Part shown: piece by piece, positions 50,206 to 60,000 of the stretch
Layout of the letters: each line of letters begins with the position of its first letter
Numbering within the stretch: the first letter of the stretch is position 1
Source of the DNA: Isoptericola dokdonensis DS-3
GTDB taxonomy: Bacteria > Actinomycetota > Actinomycetes > Actinomycetales > Cellulomonadaceae
Direction of reading: 5' to 3'
Assembly (NCBI RefSeq): GCF_001636295.1
Contig: NZ_CP014209.1
Coordinates: 2,914,001 to 2,978,000 of the forward strand
Length of the DNA: 64,000 nt
Notes under the pieces: generated by a model
Told to the model about the DNA's origin: nothing
Database searches by the model: none
Seen by the model: only the letters and a program-made list of their open reading frames with translations
Made by a program: the position numbers and the translations under genes

Positions 50206-51030
50206 ATGGCCAAGTCCCCTGAGTTCGTGCTGCGTCCGTTCGAGGGTCTGCCCGGGGAGGCCGACTGGGTCTCGCTGCGGGAGATCGTCCCGTCCGCGAC
50301 GGCGACCGCCCGGACCGTCAAGGCGCACGGGGGCCGTGACGTCGTCGTCGCGACCGTCCTGCCGGGCGGCTGGGCCGCGCTGCACCGCGAGGACGGCACC
50401 GTGCTGCTGGGCGTGCAGGGCGTGCTGTCGTCGGACGACCTGAGCCGTGACCTCGCGGCGGCGCTGCTCGCCGCGATCGACGCGGAGCCCGGCACGGGGA
50501 TCTTCCCGGAGCAGCTCGAGATCGCCGCCGACGCGCCGCGCCTCCAGGACGTCCTGGACCTCAGGGTGTCGTTCGACGTGACGGTCCACGAGGGCTACGA
50601 CTTCTGGATGGACTCCGGCGCCGAGATCACCGAGGACGTGCGCGCGGGCCTGGAGGAGGCTGCCGCGGCCGCGGTCCCGACGGTGAAGATCGACGGCGTC
50701 GAGGCCGCGTACTGGTGCCGCATGAGCCGCGAGTTCGTGCGCTGGGCGCGCACCGAGGACGAGGACCGCGTGGTCGACGGGATCGCGCGTCTGCAGGCGC
50801 GACGCGAGTCCGGGCTGGCCGGCGGCAAGTTCCTCGGCATGTTCCGGGCGTGCGGGCTGGTCGTGCCGGTGTGGGAGCTGCCGCGCGGCACCGAGGCCGA
50901 CGAGCTGGCGGAGCCGGTCCGTGACCTGGGCGTCCGGCTGGACGAGGCGATCGCGGTGACCGAGCCGCTGGACGCCACGCAGCGACGCGCCCGGGCGGGC
51001 ATCGTGTCCCGTCAGGTGACGCTGCGCTGA
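50206..51030 (+). CDS. DUF5926 family protein
   Basis: A 274-residue actinobacterial protein of the DUF5926 family. Conserved-looking blocks are FVLRPFEGLPGEADWVSLRE, LHREDGTVLLGVQGVLSSDD, YWCRMSREFVRWARTEDEDR and SGLAGGKFLGMFRACGLVVP. It is predicted to be soluble, with no catalytic motif recognised. I chose ATG 50206, since TAGGAT lies seven bases upstream; an ATG-like extension of seven codons upstream crosses the -10 element. Function is unknown. Confidence 0.88.
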   Translation: MAKSPEFVLRPFEGLPGEADWVSLREIVPSATATARTVKAHGGRDVVVATVLPGGWAALHREDGTVLLGVQGVLSSDDLSRDLAAALLAAIDAEPGTGIFPEQLEIAADAPRLQDVLDLRVSFDVTVHEGYDFWMDSGAEITEDVRAGLEEAAAAAVPTVKIDGVEAAYWCRMSREFVRWARTEDEDRVVDGIARLQARRESGLAGGKFLGMFRACGLVVPVWELPRGTEADELAEPVRDLGVRLDEAIAVTEPLDATQRRARAGIVSRQVTLR

Positions 51031-51196
51031 TCGCCGCCACTTCTTCACGGGCTCACCGCGGGTGGTTCGCGTCGTCGTGCCACGATCGTCCGTACCGGGG
51101 GAGTAGGCTTTACAGGGAAGTTCTTTGCACTTCCGATCCCCACTTCCGATCCGGTGTGGGACCGAGGACATTCGACGACCGCTGAGGCAGGGAGCT

Positions 51197-52069
51197 GTGA
51201 ACGCGCACCAGGGTGCCGCTCGTACCGGTGAGGACGTGACGGTGGAGGACACCGGCCAGACCGCTCGACGCAACAGCCTGCCCAAGGCTCGCACGCCGCG
51301 TCCGCCGTCGGGGCGCGACGGCCGCAGCCTCCAGCGCGTCGCCGTCGTCATCCCCGCCAAGGACGAGTCGGAGCGCATCGCCGCGACCGTCCGCTCGGCC
51401 CGGGCGATCCCGCACGTCGACCTCGTGCTCGTCGTCGACGACGGTTCCGAGGACGACACCCAGCACGTCGCCCGGGACGCGGGCGCCGTGGTCGTGCGGC
51501 ACTCCCACAACCGGGGCAAGGCCGCCGCCATGGAGACCGGCGCCGCCGTCGTCGCGATGCGGGACGCCGACGGGCGCCCGCCCCGCCTGCTGCTGTTCAT
51601 CGACGGCGACCTCGGCGACACCGCCGTCAACACCGCACCCCTCGTCGGCCCGGTCCGCGAGGGCCTGGCCGACGTCGCCATCGCCCTGCTCCCCGCCCAG
51701 AAGGGTGCGGGCGGACGCGGGATCGTCGTCGGCGCCGCCCGGCGGGCGATCCACAACCTCACCGGCTGGAGCCCCACCCAGCCGCTGTCCGGCATGCGCT
51801 GCCTCACCCGGGAGGCGTTCGAGGCGGCGACGCCCCTCGCCCGCGGCTGGGGTGTGGAGACCGGCATGACGATCGACCTGCTGCGGGCCGGCTACACCGC
51901 CGTCGAGGTCCCCTGCGACCTGCGGCACCGGCCGTCCGCCAACGACCTCAAGGGGCAGATCCACCGGGCGTCGCAGTACCGCGACGTCATGGTGGCGGTC
52001 AACGCGCGCCGCGTCCGTCGTGCCGTGGACGCCGTCGGCCGGGCCGCGCGCCCCGGCAGCCGACGCTGA
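51197..52069 (+). CDS. family 2 glycosyltransferase
   Basis: A 290-residue GT-A glycosyltransferase with VAVVIPAKDESERIAATVRS, the nucleotide-sugar/metal site VVDDGSEDDTQ, HNRGKAAAMETG, LLFIDGDLGD and SGMRCLTREAFEAATPLARG, which resembles DPM1-like or glucosyl-3-phosphoglycerate synthase-like enzymes. No membrane helices are evident. The first 45 residues are basic and low complexity; GTG 51197 with GGGAG upstream is my start. The TGA is embedded in the first unit of a 20-bp repeat array. The acceptor is unknown. Confidence 0.88.
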   Translation: MNAHQGAARTGEDVTVEDTGQTARRNSLPKARTPRPPSGRDGRSLQRVAVVIPAKDESERIAATVRSARAIPHVDLVLVVDDGSEDDTQHVARDAGAVVVRHSHNRGKAAAMETGAAVVAMRDADGRPPRLLLFIDGDLGDTAVNTAPLVGPVREGLADVAIALLPAQKGAGGRGIVVGAARRAIHNLTGWSPTQPLSGMRCLTREAFEAATPLARGWGVETGMTIDLLRAGYTAVEVPCDLRHRPSANDLKGQIHRASQYRDVMVAVNARRVRRAVDAVGRAARPGSRR

Positions 52070-52212
52070 CTCGCGCCGACGTGCGCTGACTCGCGCCGAC
52101 GTGCGCTGACTCGCGCCGACGTGCGCTGACTCGCGCCGACGTGCGCTGACTCGCGCCGCGCAGCGCTGACTCGCGAGTCAGCGCACGTCGGCGCGAGTCA
52201 GCGCTCCGGCGT
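52064..52212. repeat. 20-bp-period array, locus 3 (six direct then two inverted units)
   Basis: CGCTGACTCG occurs at 52064, 52084, 52104, 52124, 52144 and 52164, exactly 20 bp apart with the spacer CGCCGACGTG in most units. CGAGTCAGCG follows at 52174 and 52194, again 20 bp apart, giving a perfect palindrome at the turn. The first unit supplies the stop codon of the glycosyltransferase gene, and the array ends about ten bases before the alkyl sulfatase stop (52215). It could terminate transcripts from both sides. Confidence 0.95.
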
Positions 52213-52214
52213 CG

Positions 52215-54110
52215 TCAGGGGGTGACGATGGCGAAGTCCGGGTCGCCGGGGTCGAGCACGGCGACGAGCCGGGCCAGGGCGGTCAGGTCACCGTCGGCCT
52301 GGATGCCCGCGTCGGAGAGCTCCGCAGGGTCGACGCCGCCGAGCGCGAGCGCGGGCAGGGACCCCGTCGTGGTCGTCAGCGTGAGGTCGGCGTCGCCCTG
52401 CTGCGCGGAGGCGCTGTAGGTGAGGACGCCGTTCGCGAGCCGCAGCCGGTAGCGGTCGCCGGAGTCGGTGAGCACCACGTCGATGGTGAGCTTCTCGTCC
52501 CAGGCCTCCGGGCCGTTGACCTGGATCGCGATGGCGTCGAACAGCATCGTGGGGCTCAGGTTGGCCACGATGTCCGCCGACGCCGTCGCCGTCGGGGTGC
52601 CGAAGCCGCCGTCCCGCAGCTCGGTGGCGCCGGACAGGTACACCGAGCGCCAGGTGCCGTTCTCGGAGCCGTACCCGAGCTGTTCGAACGTGTCGGCGAG
52701 CAGCTCGCGGGCCGCGGCGTGGTCCGGCTCGGCGAAGACGACGTGGCTGACCACCTCGGCCACCCAGCGGAAGTCGCCGGCGTCGAACGACGCCCGTGCC
52801 TTCTCCACGACGGCGTCCGCGCCGCCCATGAACTCGACGTACCGCTTGCCCTGCTCGACCGGCGGGTGCTGCCACAGGTGAGCGGGGTTGCCGTCGTACC
52901 AGCCCATGTACCGCTGGTAGATCGCCTTGATGTTGTGGCTGACGGAGCCGTAGTAGCCGCGGGCGTGCCAGCTGTTCTCCAGGGCGGGCGGGAGCTGGAG
53001 GTGCTCGGCGATCTCGCTGCCCGTCCAGCCCTTGTTGAGCAGGCGCAGGGTCTGGTCGTGCAGGTAGGCGTAGAGGTCGCGCTGCAGGCCCAGGTACTCC
53101 ACGGCCCGCTCGCGGCCCCAGGTGGGCCAGTGGTGGGAGGCGAAGACGACGTCGAGGTCGGCGCCGAACAGGTCGATGGTCTCGGTGAGGTAGTACGCCC
53201 AGATGTGCGGGTCCCGCACGACCGCGCCGCGCAGCGTCAGCAGGTTGTGCAGCGTGTGGGTGGCATCCTCGGCGGTGCACAGCGCGTGGTGGTCCGGGAA
53301 GTAGATGAGCATCTCCGACGGAGCCTCGGTGCCGGGCGCCATCTGGAAGGTCATCCGGACCCCGTCGACGGTCTCGGTCTGCCCCGTGGTGGACACGGAG
53401 ATCGTGGGGCCGATGAGCGTGACGGCGCCGCCGGTCGACGTCGTCTGGCCGAGCCCCGCACCGACCTGGCCCTGCGGGCCCCGGGCGAGCGCGGCGCCGT
53501 ACATGTAGCCGGCGCGGCGCGCCATCGCGGTGCCCGCGTAGACGTTCTCGGCGACGGCGTGCTCGGTGAACGCCTCGGGCGCGATGACGGGGACCCGGCC
53601 GGAGGCGACGTCCTCGGCGGTGGTGACGCCCTTGACGCCACCGAAGTGGTCGACGTGGGAGTGGGTGTAGATGATGCCCGTGACGGGCCGGTCGCCCCGG
53701 TGCTCGCGGTAGAGCTCCAGCGCGGCGGCGGCGGTCTCGGCGGTGATCAGCGGGTCGAGCACGATGACGCCCGTGTCGCCCTCGATGAACGTCACGTTCG
53801 AGAGGTCGAACCCGCGCACCTGGTAGATGCCCTCGACGACCTCGAACAGGCCCTGCTCGGCGACGAGCTGCGACTGGCGCCACAGGCTCGGGTTCACCGA
53901 GTCGGGCGCGTCACCGGTGAGGAACGCGTAGGTGTCGTTGTCCCACACGGTCGCGCCGTCGGCCGTGGTGATCCGGTTGGGTTCACGGCGCCCGAGGAGC
54001 CCGCGACGGGCGTCCTCGAAGTCCTGGGTGTCGTGGAACGGCAAGGACTCGCGCAGGGCTTGCTGCTGGGCGGCGATCGTGGGCGTGGCGGGCTTGGGCT
54101 GCGTCGGCAT
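52215..54110 (-). CDS. alkyl sulfatase (SdsA1/YjcS-type, metallo-beta-lactamase fold)
   Basis: A 631-residue linear alkyl sulfatase, which hydrolyses primary alkyl sulfates such as dodecyl sulfate. The zinc site begins with THSHVDHFGG (H150, H152, D154, H155) and continues in AEDATHTLHNLLTLRG and FASHHWPTWGRERAVEYL. The middle is the helical dimerisation domain (YMGWYDGNPAHLW) and the end (about 515-631) an SCP2-like lipid-binding domain. No signal peptide is seen at the N-terminus from ATG 54110, so it is probably cytoplasmic. It is convergent with the glycosyltransferase gene. Confidence 0.94.
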   Translation of the reverse strand: MPTQPKPATPTIAAQQQALRESLPFHDTQDFEDARRGLLGRREPNRITTADGATVWDNDTYAFLTGDAPDSVNPSLWRQSQLVAEQGLFEVVEGIYQVRGFDLSNVTFIEGDTGVIVLDPLITAETAAAALELYREHRGDRPVTGIIYTHSHVDHFGGVKGVTTAEDVASGRVPVIAPEAFTEHAVAENVYAGTAMARRAGYMYGAALARGPQGQVGAGLGQTTSTGGAVTLIGPTISVSTTGQTETVDGVRMTFQMAPGTEAPSEMLIYFPDHHALCTAEDATHTLHNLLTLRGAVVRDPHIWAYYLTETIDLFGADLDVVFASHHWPTWGRERAVEYLGLQRDLYAYLHDQTLRLLNKGWTGSEIAEHLQLPPALENSWHARGYYGSVSHNIKAIYQRYMGWYDGNPAHLWQHPPVEQGKRYVEFMGGADAVVEKARASFDAGDFRWVAEVVSHVVFAEPDHAAARELLADTFEQLGYGSENGTWRSVYLSGATELRDGGFGTPTATASADIVANLSPTMLFDAIAIQVNGPEAWDEKLTIDVVLTDSGDRYRLRLANGVLTYSASAQQGDADLTLTTTTGSLPALALGGVDPAELSDAGIQADGDLTALARLVAVLDPGDPDFAIVTP

Positions 54111-54227
54111 GCAGTCATCGTGGCAGCGTGCGACGGAGGGCGCCCGTCGAGCAGACGGCCCTGCTGATGCCGGTGGGCGCCTGCGCCGATAGCGTGCTGA
54201 CCAGGTCGCCGACACCGAGGAGAGGCC

Positions 54228-54269
54228 ATGGGGCAGGTCCGACGCGTCCGAGGCGCGGTGCCCGGATGA
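54228..54269 (+). CDS. 13-codon leader ORF upstream of DUF202 pair
   Basis: ATG 54228, preceded by the strong ribosome-binding site GAGGAGAGG, opens a 13-residue reading frame, MGQVRRVRGAVPG, whose TGA overlaps the ATG of the first DUF202 gene by four bases (ATGA). The downstream gene itself has no good ribosome-binding site, so its translation should depend on reading this leader. It may be a simple coupling device or a regulatory leader peptide (four Arg among 13 residues). Confidence 0.6.
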   Translation: MGQVRRVRGAVPG

Positions 54270-54637
54270 CCCGTGAGCGCTTCCCCCGCTGGGTGTACGA
54301 GCGGGGAGACGAGCCGGACCCGCGGTTCTCCCTGGCGAACGAGCGCACGATCCTGGCGTGGCTGCGCACGTCACTGGGGCTCATCGCGGGCGGCACCGCG
54401 CTGGAGGCGCTGGAGCTCCCCATGGAGCCGCACCTGCGGCTCGCGGCGGCCGTGGTGCTGCTGGTGGCGGGCGCCGCCGTGCCCGTCGTGGCGTGGATCG
54501 AGTGGGCGCGCACCGAGCGGGCGATGCGCGAGGACGGGCCGCTGCCGGGTGCGATGACCGGGTTCGTGCTGGTCCTGACGGTGTCGGCGGTCGGCGTGCT
54601 AGCGCTGCTCGCCCTGCTCCTGCACGACGGGGGCTGA
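54266..54637 (+). CDS. DUF202 (YidH-like) membrane protein, first of pair
   Basis: A 123-residue membrane protein with three predicted helices and the DUF202 motif SLANERTILAWLRTSLGLIA near the N-terminus. The family is of unknown biochemical function. The ATG overlaps the stop of a 13-codon leader ORF, and its stop is two bases before the GTG of the second DUF202 gene. The pair probably works as a heteromer. Confidence 0.92.
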   Translation: MTRERFPRWVYERGDEPDPRFSLANERTILAWLRTSLGLIAGGTALEALELPMEPHLRLAAAVVLLVAGAAVPVVAWIEWARTERAMREDGPLPGAMTGFVLVLTVSAVGVLALLALLLHDGG

Positions 54638-54639
54638 CC

Positions 54640-55002
54640 GTGGCCGACGTGCCGGACCGCCGCCACCCGCCCGTCGTCGGGCCCGAACGGGACCCGGGGC
54701 TCCAGGCGGAACGCACCGCGCTGGCGTGGCGGCGCACCCTGCTGTCGTTCACGGCGGCCTGCGGCGTCGCCTGGCAGACCCTGCCCGGCGTGGACGGGCC
54801 GAGCGCGCTCGTGTGGGCCGCCGCCGTCGCGCTCGTGCTCACCCCGCCGCTGTGGTGGTTCGCCCGGCGGCACGCGCACCACACGCACCACCACCTGTCC
54901 CAGGAGGAGGTACGGCTGCGGCACGGCCGCCGGGTCGCGGTGATGTGCGCCGGGACGGCGCTGCTCGGGCTGGCCGGGCTCGTCGCGATCCTCGTCTACT
55001 GA
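54640..55002 (+). CDS. DUF202 (YidH-like) membrane protein, second of pair
   Basis: The 120-residue partner has GLQAERTALAWRRTLLSFTA, the DUF202 signature, and three membrane helices with a His-rich cytoplasmic loop between the second and third (ARRHAHHTHHHLSQEE). The His cluster is not usual in the first copy and may bind a metal. It starts with GTG at 54640, coupled to the gene above. The operon ends 27 bp before the convergent SulP gene. Confidence 0.92.
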   Translation: MADVPDRRHPPVVGPERDPGLQAERTALAWRRTLLSFTAACGVAWQTLPGVDGPSALVWAAAVALVLTPPLWWFARRHAHHTHHHLSQEEVRLRHGRRVAVMCAGTALLGLAGLVAILVY

Positions 55003-55029
55003 CCCGGGACGTCCGGGCGCGGGAGCGGA

Positions 55030-56790
55030 TCAGACGTCGTCGGCCACCGTCCCGGCGCTCGCGGCCCGACGGCGGTGCTCGGCGAGGTCGTACGCCTCAC
55101 GGACGGTGGCGAGCACACCGCCCGCGTCGCCGACGACGGCGTCCTGCACGCGCTCGGTCACCCCGGCGGCCGCGAAGCGGTCGAGCAGCTCGTCGGGGAC
55201 TCCGCAGAGGACGACCTCGACGCCGTGGTCGTGCCAGCGGTCCAGGAGCCGGTCGAGGGACTTGAGGAACGTCGTCGACGGGATGCCGGCGGCACCGCGC
55301 AGGGAGACGACGAGCGCGGCGTCGTGCGTGCGGGCGGTGTGCGGCCACTCCTGCTCGACCCGGTTGACCTCGGCGAAGAACCCGGTGCCGACGTACTGCA
55401 GGACGGTGGTGCGGCCGCTGGGCAGGTCGGCGGGGGCGTCGGCGACGGTGAAGTCGCCGTCGCCGGTGGCGACCAGCTCGACGACGCGGCCGCGCTGCGC
55501 GGCCTGCACGGCGAAGAGCACGATCGACAGCCCGGCGCCGAGGAAGATCGCCTGCTGCAGGGGGAGCTGGGTGGTGGCGGCGAACGTCACGACCATCGCC
55601 GCGGTGGACAGCCACGACGTGCGGGCCACCAGCACGATGTCGCGGCGGCGGCCCATGACGAGCTCGCCGCCGATGACGAGCAGCAGGCCGCCGATGACGG
55701 CCATCGGGATGGTGCCGGCGAGCGGGCCGAGCGCGAGGACGAGCAGCACCAGCCAGACGCCGGCGAAGATGCCCGCCCACCGGGTCTGCGCGCCGCCGCT
55801 GGTGGCGACCCCCGTGCGGGACAGCGACCCGCCGGTCGGCAGCGCGCCGAAGAACCCGCCGGCGACGTTCGCCAGGCCCTGCGCGGTGAAATCCTTCGAC
55901 GCGTCGGCGCGGGACCCGTCGGGGTTGGGGACGGCGGCGCTGATGCCGGCCGCCTGGGCGAGCGCGATGAGCGCGATGGCGAGCCCGCCCCACGCCAGGT
56001 CGGGCAGCGCGCCGAGGTCCGGCAGGGTCAGGGGCGGCAGCGACCGGGGGATCGCGGCGATGTCGCTCACCGTCTCGACGCCGAACCCGGCCACGGCGAC
56101 GACGACCGTGACCACGACGAGGGAGCCGAGGGTCGCCGTCTTGCGCAGCCGTGGGACGAGCGACAGCCCGGCCCACACGGCCACGGTCGCGGCGGCGACG
56201 GCGACGGTCGGGCCGTCCCACTCCCCGACGTGCGCGACGGCCTCGACGAGCTTGCCGACGGTGTTGTGGGACTGCGGGTCGTAGCCGGTCGCGTCCCCGA
56301 CGACGCCGGCGACGATCTGCACGGCGATGCCCGCCGTGAAGCCCGTCATCACGGCGGTCGACACGAACGACATCACCGACCCGAGCCGGAGCACGCCGAG
56401 CAGCACCATCCACAGGCCCACGACGAGCGTGAGGGCCGCGACCGAGCCGAGGTCGCCCGGGTCGAGCCCGGCGTCGGTGAGGATGCTCCCCGCGGAGAGC
56501 GCGATCGCGCTCGTCAGCGTCGTCACCATGAGGACGCTGCGGGAGAAGACCGACCCGACGATCGTCGGGACCGCGCCCGACCACAGGCCGAGCGGCGCGG
56601 AGAACCCGCCCACCGTCGCGTACGCCATGCCCTCGGGGATGGAGAACAGCCCGGTGACGAAGCCGGAGACGACGTCCCGGGGCGTGGGTCGAGCGCGTCG
56701 TGCCCCCTGGCGGGGGCCGGCCGTCGCGTCGTCGGCCGTCCCGCGCTCTCGTGCCGGGTCGTCGTCCGTGGACCCGCCGGACCTCGCCAT
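55030..56790 (-). CDS. SulP family anion transporter with STAS domain
   Basis: A 586-residue SLC26/SulP-type transporter with about twelve helices and a C-terminal STAS domain (about 450-560). Core motifs include DVVSGFVTGLFSIPEGMAYA, PNPDGSRADASKDFTAQGLA and GALPTGGSLSRTGVATSGGA. It is a secondary transporter for an anion such as sulfate, bicarbonate or a dicarboxylate; the substrate is not evident. ATG 56790 has GGGAGGGG upstream. The N-terminus is a short charged tail. It diverges from the giant secreted protein gene. Confidence 0.93.
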   Translation of the reverse strand: MARSGGSTDDDPARERGTADDATAGPRQGARRARPTPRDVVSGFVTGLFSIPEGMAYATVGGFSAPLGLWSGAVPTIVGSVFSRSVLMVTTLTSAIALSAGSILTDAGLDPGDLGSVAALTLVVGLWMVLLGVLRLGSVMSFVSTAVMTGFTAGIAVQIVAGVVGDATGYDPQSHNTVGKLVEAVAHVGEWDGPTVAVAAATVAVWAGLSLVPRLRKTATLGSLVVVTVVVAVAGFGVETVSDIAAIPRSLPPLTLPDLGALPDLAWGGLAIALIALAQAAGISAAVPNPDGSRADASKDFTAQGLANVAGGFFGALPTGGSLSRTGVATSGGAQTRWAGIFAGVWLVLLVLALGPLAGTIPMAVIGGLLLVIGGELVMGRRRDIVLVARTSWLSTAAMVVTFAATTQLPLQQAIFLGAGLSIVLFAVQAAQRGRVVELVATGDGDFTVADAPADLPSGRTTVLQYVGTGFFAEVNRVEQEWPHTARTHDAALVVSLRGAAGIPSTTFLKSLDRLLDRWHDHGVEVVLCGVPDELLDRFAAAGVTERVQDAVVGDAGGVLATVREAYDLAEHRRRAASAGTVADDV

Positions 56791-57052
56791 GTCGCCCCTC
56801 CCGGTTCGCCTGCAGGCACACCCTGCCGGACGTGTGTCGGCGCCGCGACCTGGGGCGCAGGCCGCGGCGCGGGCGTCGTGGCCGCATCGGGGCGGAGCGA
56901 CGGCGACGGCAGCACCGCGCGGCCGAACGGGACATCCGGGACAGATGCCTCGGGCGCCGCGCGGCGGGCCGAATTGTCTGGCACGGTCGGGTTGGACAGT
57001 CGTGTGGCCTGGATCACGCGGCTGGTGGAACGGAGCTCGTGGAGGGGCACCG

Positions 57053-60000
57053 ATGGGGGATCGTCGCACGTCAGCAGGCCGGGTCCCGGCCCGCCACCGC
57101 AGGTCGTCCGGGGTGGGTGGGGTCGGTGGCCGGTTCCGGCGCGGCTGGTCGGTGCTGGGCGCGTTCGCGCTCGCCCTGCCGCTGGTCGCGGTGCCCGCGA
57201 CGTCGGCCTCGGCGGCTTCCTGGGCCATCGGGAAGGCCGAGACCAGCACGGGGCCGTACCAGCCCGGCCAGACCGTCACGTGGGTCGTGACCATCTCCTG
57301 CTCCGATCCGAACCAGGACCCGTGCGCGCCGACCACCATGACGGACCCGCTGCCGGAGAACGTCGAGCTCGTCAGCGCGTCGATCCAGAGCGCCGGGGCC
57401 GGCACCGTCAACCCGCAGATCGACGCCGACACGGACACCGACACGGTGACCTACACGGCCGACAGCGTGAACAACGGGCAGCAGTCCCAGATCCTCATCA
57501 CGGCTCAGATCGCCGACGACATCCCGTACAGCCAGGACGGCGTGCCGATCACCAACACCGCGACGGTGGACTCGGACAACGCCGACCCCGCATCGGCGAG
57601 CGATGACATCGTCCCCGAGGTCCCGCTGGTGCTCGACTCCGAGACCACCAAGTCGATCGACCCCGAGGGCGCGATCGCGAGTCCCGGTACCCCGGCGACG
57701 GTGACCCTCGGCGGTACGAACACGTCCAACGACCCGGTGGACTCCCTGGTCATCGTCGAGCCGACGGCGGGCACCGACCCGAACCCGTTCACCTATCTCG
57801 GCTTCACGGGCTGGGGGGCCGTCAGCTGGCCCGAGGGCGCGACGTCGGCGGACGTGACGTTCACCTGCGCCGATGGGTCCACCCCGACGGAGACCAGCAC
57901 CACGGCCGACACCCTGCCCGACCCGCCCGCCGACTGCGAGGTCGAGGGCTTCACCGTCGAGTTCGACGGTGACATCGCGATCGGCGCGACGGCGTCGATC
58001 CCGTTCGACGTCGAGCACACCGACGCCGTCACCGAGCTCACCGACCCCCTCACGCTGACGAACACGACGTCGTCGAACGTGGTCCACGGCGACGACGAGT
58101 CCACGCCGACGGACGCGAGCGACACGTACGTCATCACGCCGCCGAACAACGCCGTCACGCCGACCAAGTCGTTCGACCCGGCCGTGGTGAGCGCCGGGTC
58201 CCCGACGACCGTCACCCTCGGCGCGACGAACGACGGCGACCCGACGACGTCGATGACGATCACCGAGCCGTCCGAGGGCACGCCGAGCCCGTTCGAGGGC
58301 GACGACCCGCTGACCTTCACCGGCTGGGGCACCGACGGAGCCGGGGCCGGCGTGGTGTGGCCGAACGACGCCGACGCCGCGAGCGTCACCTTCACGTGCG
58401 CCGACGGGACGACGACCGACCCGATCCCCGCGGAGGCCGAGGACACGCTGCCGGACCCGCCCGCCGGCTGCGTCGTCGTCGGGTTCTCGATCGAGTACAC
58501 GGGGAACATCGTCACCGGTGCCGAGGCGACCATCCCGTTCACCGCGGACACCGACCCGGACCAGGCCGAGGACAACGTCCTGCACCCGAACGAGATCACG
58601 GCCACCATCCCGAACGACTCGGAGACCGCGGACGCGACGCTCGAGACGCTCACCGACCGGCTCGCCACGGAGACGACCAAGTCCATCTCGCCGTCCACGA
58701 TCCCGGCGCTGCCGGGCCAGACGGTCGTCGTCGGTCTCCCGACCCAGCTCCTGCCGTTCGGCGAGGACGGGTCCACCACGAACGCGGACCAGGTCGTCAT
58801 CCAGGACCCGACGGACACCGGCGCCCCGGGGGAGTTCTGGGGCAACTTCACCGCGTCGTCGGTGCGGTCCACCGACGTGCCCGCCGGGACCGAGCTGACG
58901 ATCAACTACTGGAACGGGTCCGCGTGGGTCGAGGCGCCCGACTGCGGCAGCCCGGTCGAGGGTGCCGCGACGGTGAACTGCGACCTGCCGGACGACGCCC
59001 AGGGCGTGCAGTTCGTCTACGACGACACGACGGGCGAGGGCATCCCGCCCGGCGAGAGCTTCGCCCCGAACTTCGTCGCCACGTACGTCGGTCCGGAGGA
59101 CCGTGAGGAGCCGATCGCCAACTGCGGCGCGTCGAGCGCGTCGAACGAGGCTGTCGCCCCGACCGACCCGGCCGAGGGTTGCGACACCGTGGACCCGTTC
59201 CCCGTGCCGGTGGGCCCGGGTGACCTCGACTTCATCGACAAGACGTTCCTCGCCCCGGAGGGGCAGAGCGGGGAGCCGTACACCCTGCGCGCCCGTACGC
59301 AGGACGAGATCACGGCGCAGATCACCTGGTCGACCAACGGGTTCGAGGGTGTGGACCCGATGGTGATCAGCGACATCGCGGACCCGGTCGCGGCGGCCGA
59401 TCCCGCCATCGCCGGTTCGTTCTACGACGCCTTCAACCTGGTCGCGATCTCCGTCGACGACCCGCTGCTCCAGTACGACCAGGTCGAGAGCGTCGAGCTG
59501 TTCATCAACGGCGCCTGGGTGGAGGCCTCGGGCGACCCGTGCCCGGAGGCGTGCGACGGGACCTTCCCGGGCTACACGCTGACGGCCGACGAGCAGGCGA
59601 CCGCGACGTCGGCTCGCCTGACGTACACCGAGTCGCCGGGACGGGCGGCGTTCCCCACCGACCCGACGGTGCCGGCCGCAGGATCCGGTGTGGCCCGGTC
59701 GACGCAGGCGGACGGGCGTCACGTCGACTTCACGTTCCAGCTCCGCGACGACCGCCGCAGCGGCGGACCGGCGCTGGGCGAGCAGCAGGGCGAGATCTAC
59801 AACAACCCCGACGACCCGGGCCTCGTCACCGACACCGCCCGAGGGACCGCGACGTTCCAGGGGACGGACCGCACGGACACCGACGCCGATGACGTGCTGA
59901 TCCTCGACCAGCCCATCAACGTCGGGATCACCAAGGACTGGACCGGTGGCCCGCTGTCGGTCCCGCCGGAGGGCACCCCGTACGAGGACTTCCCGACGAC

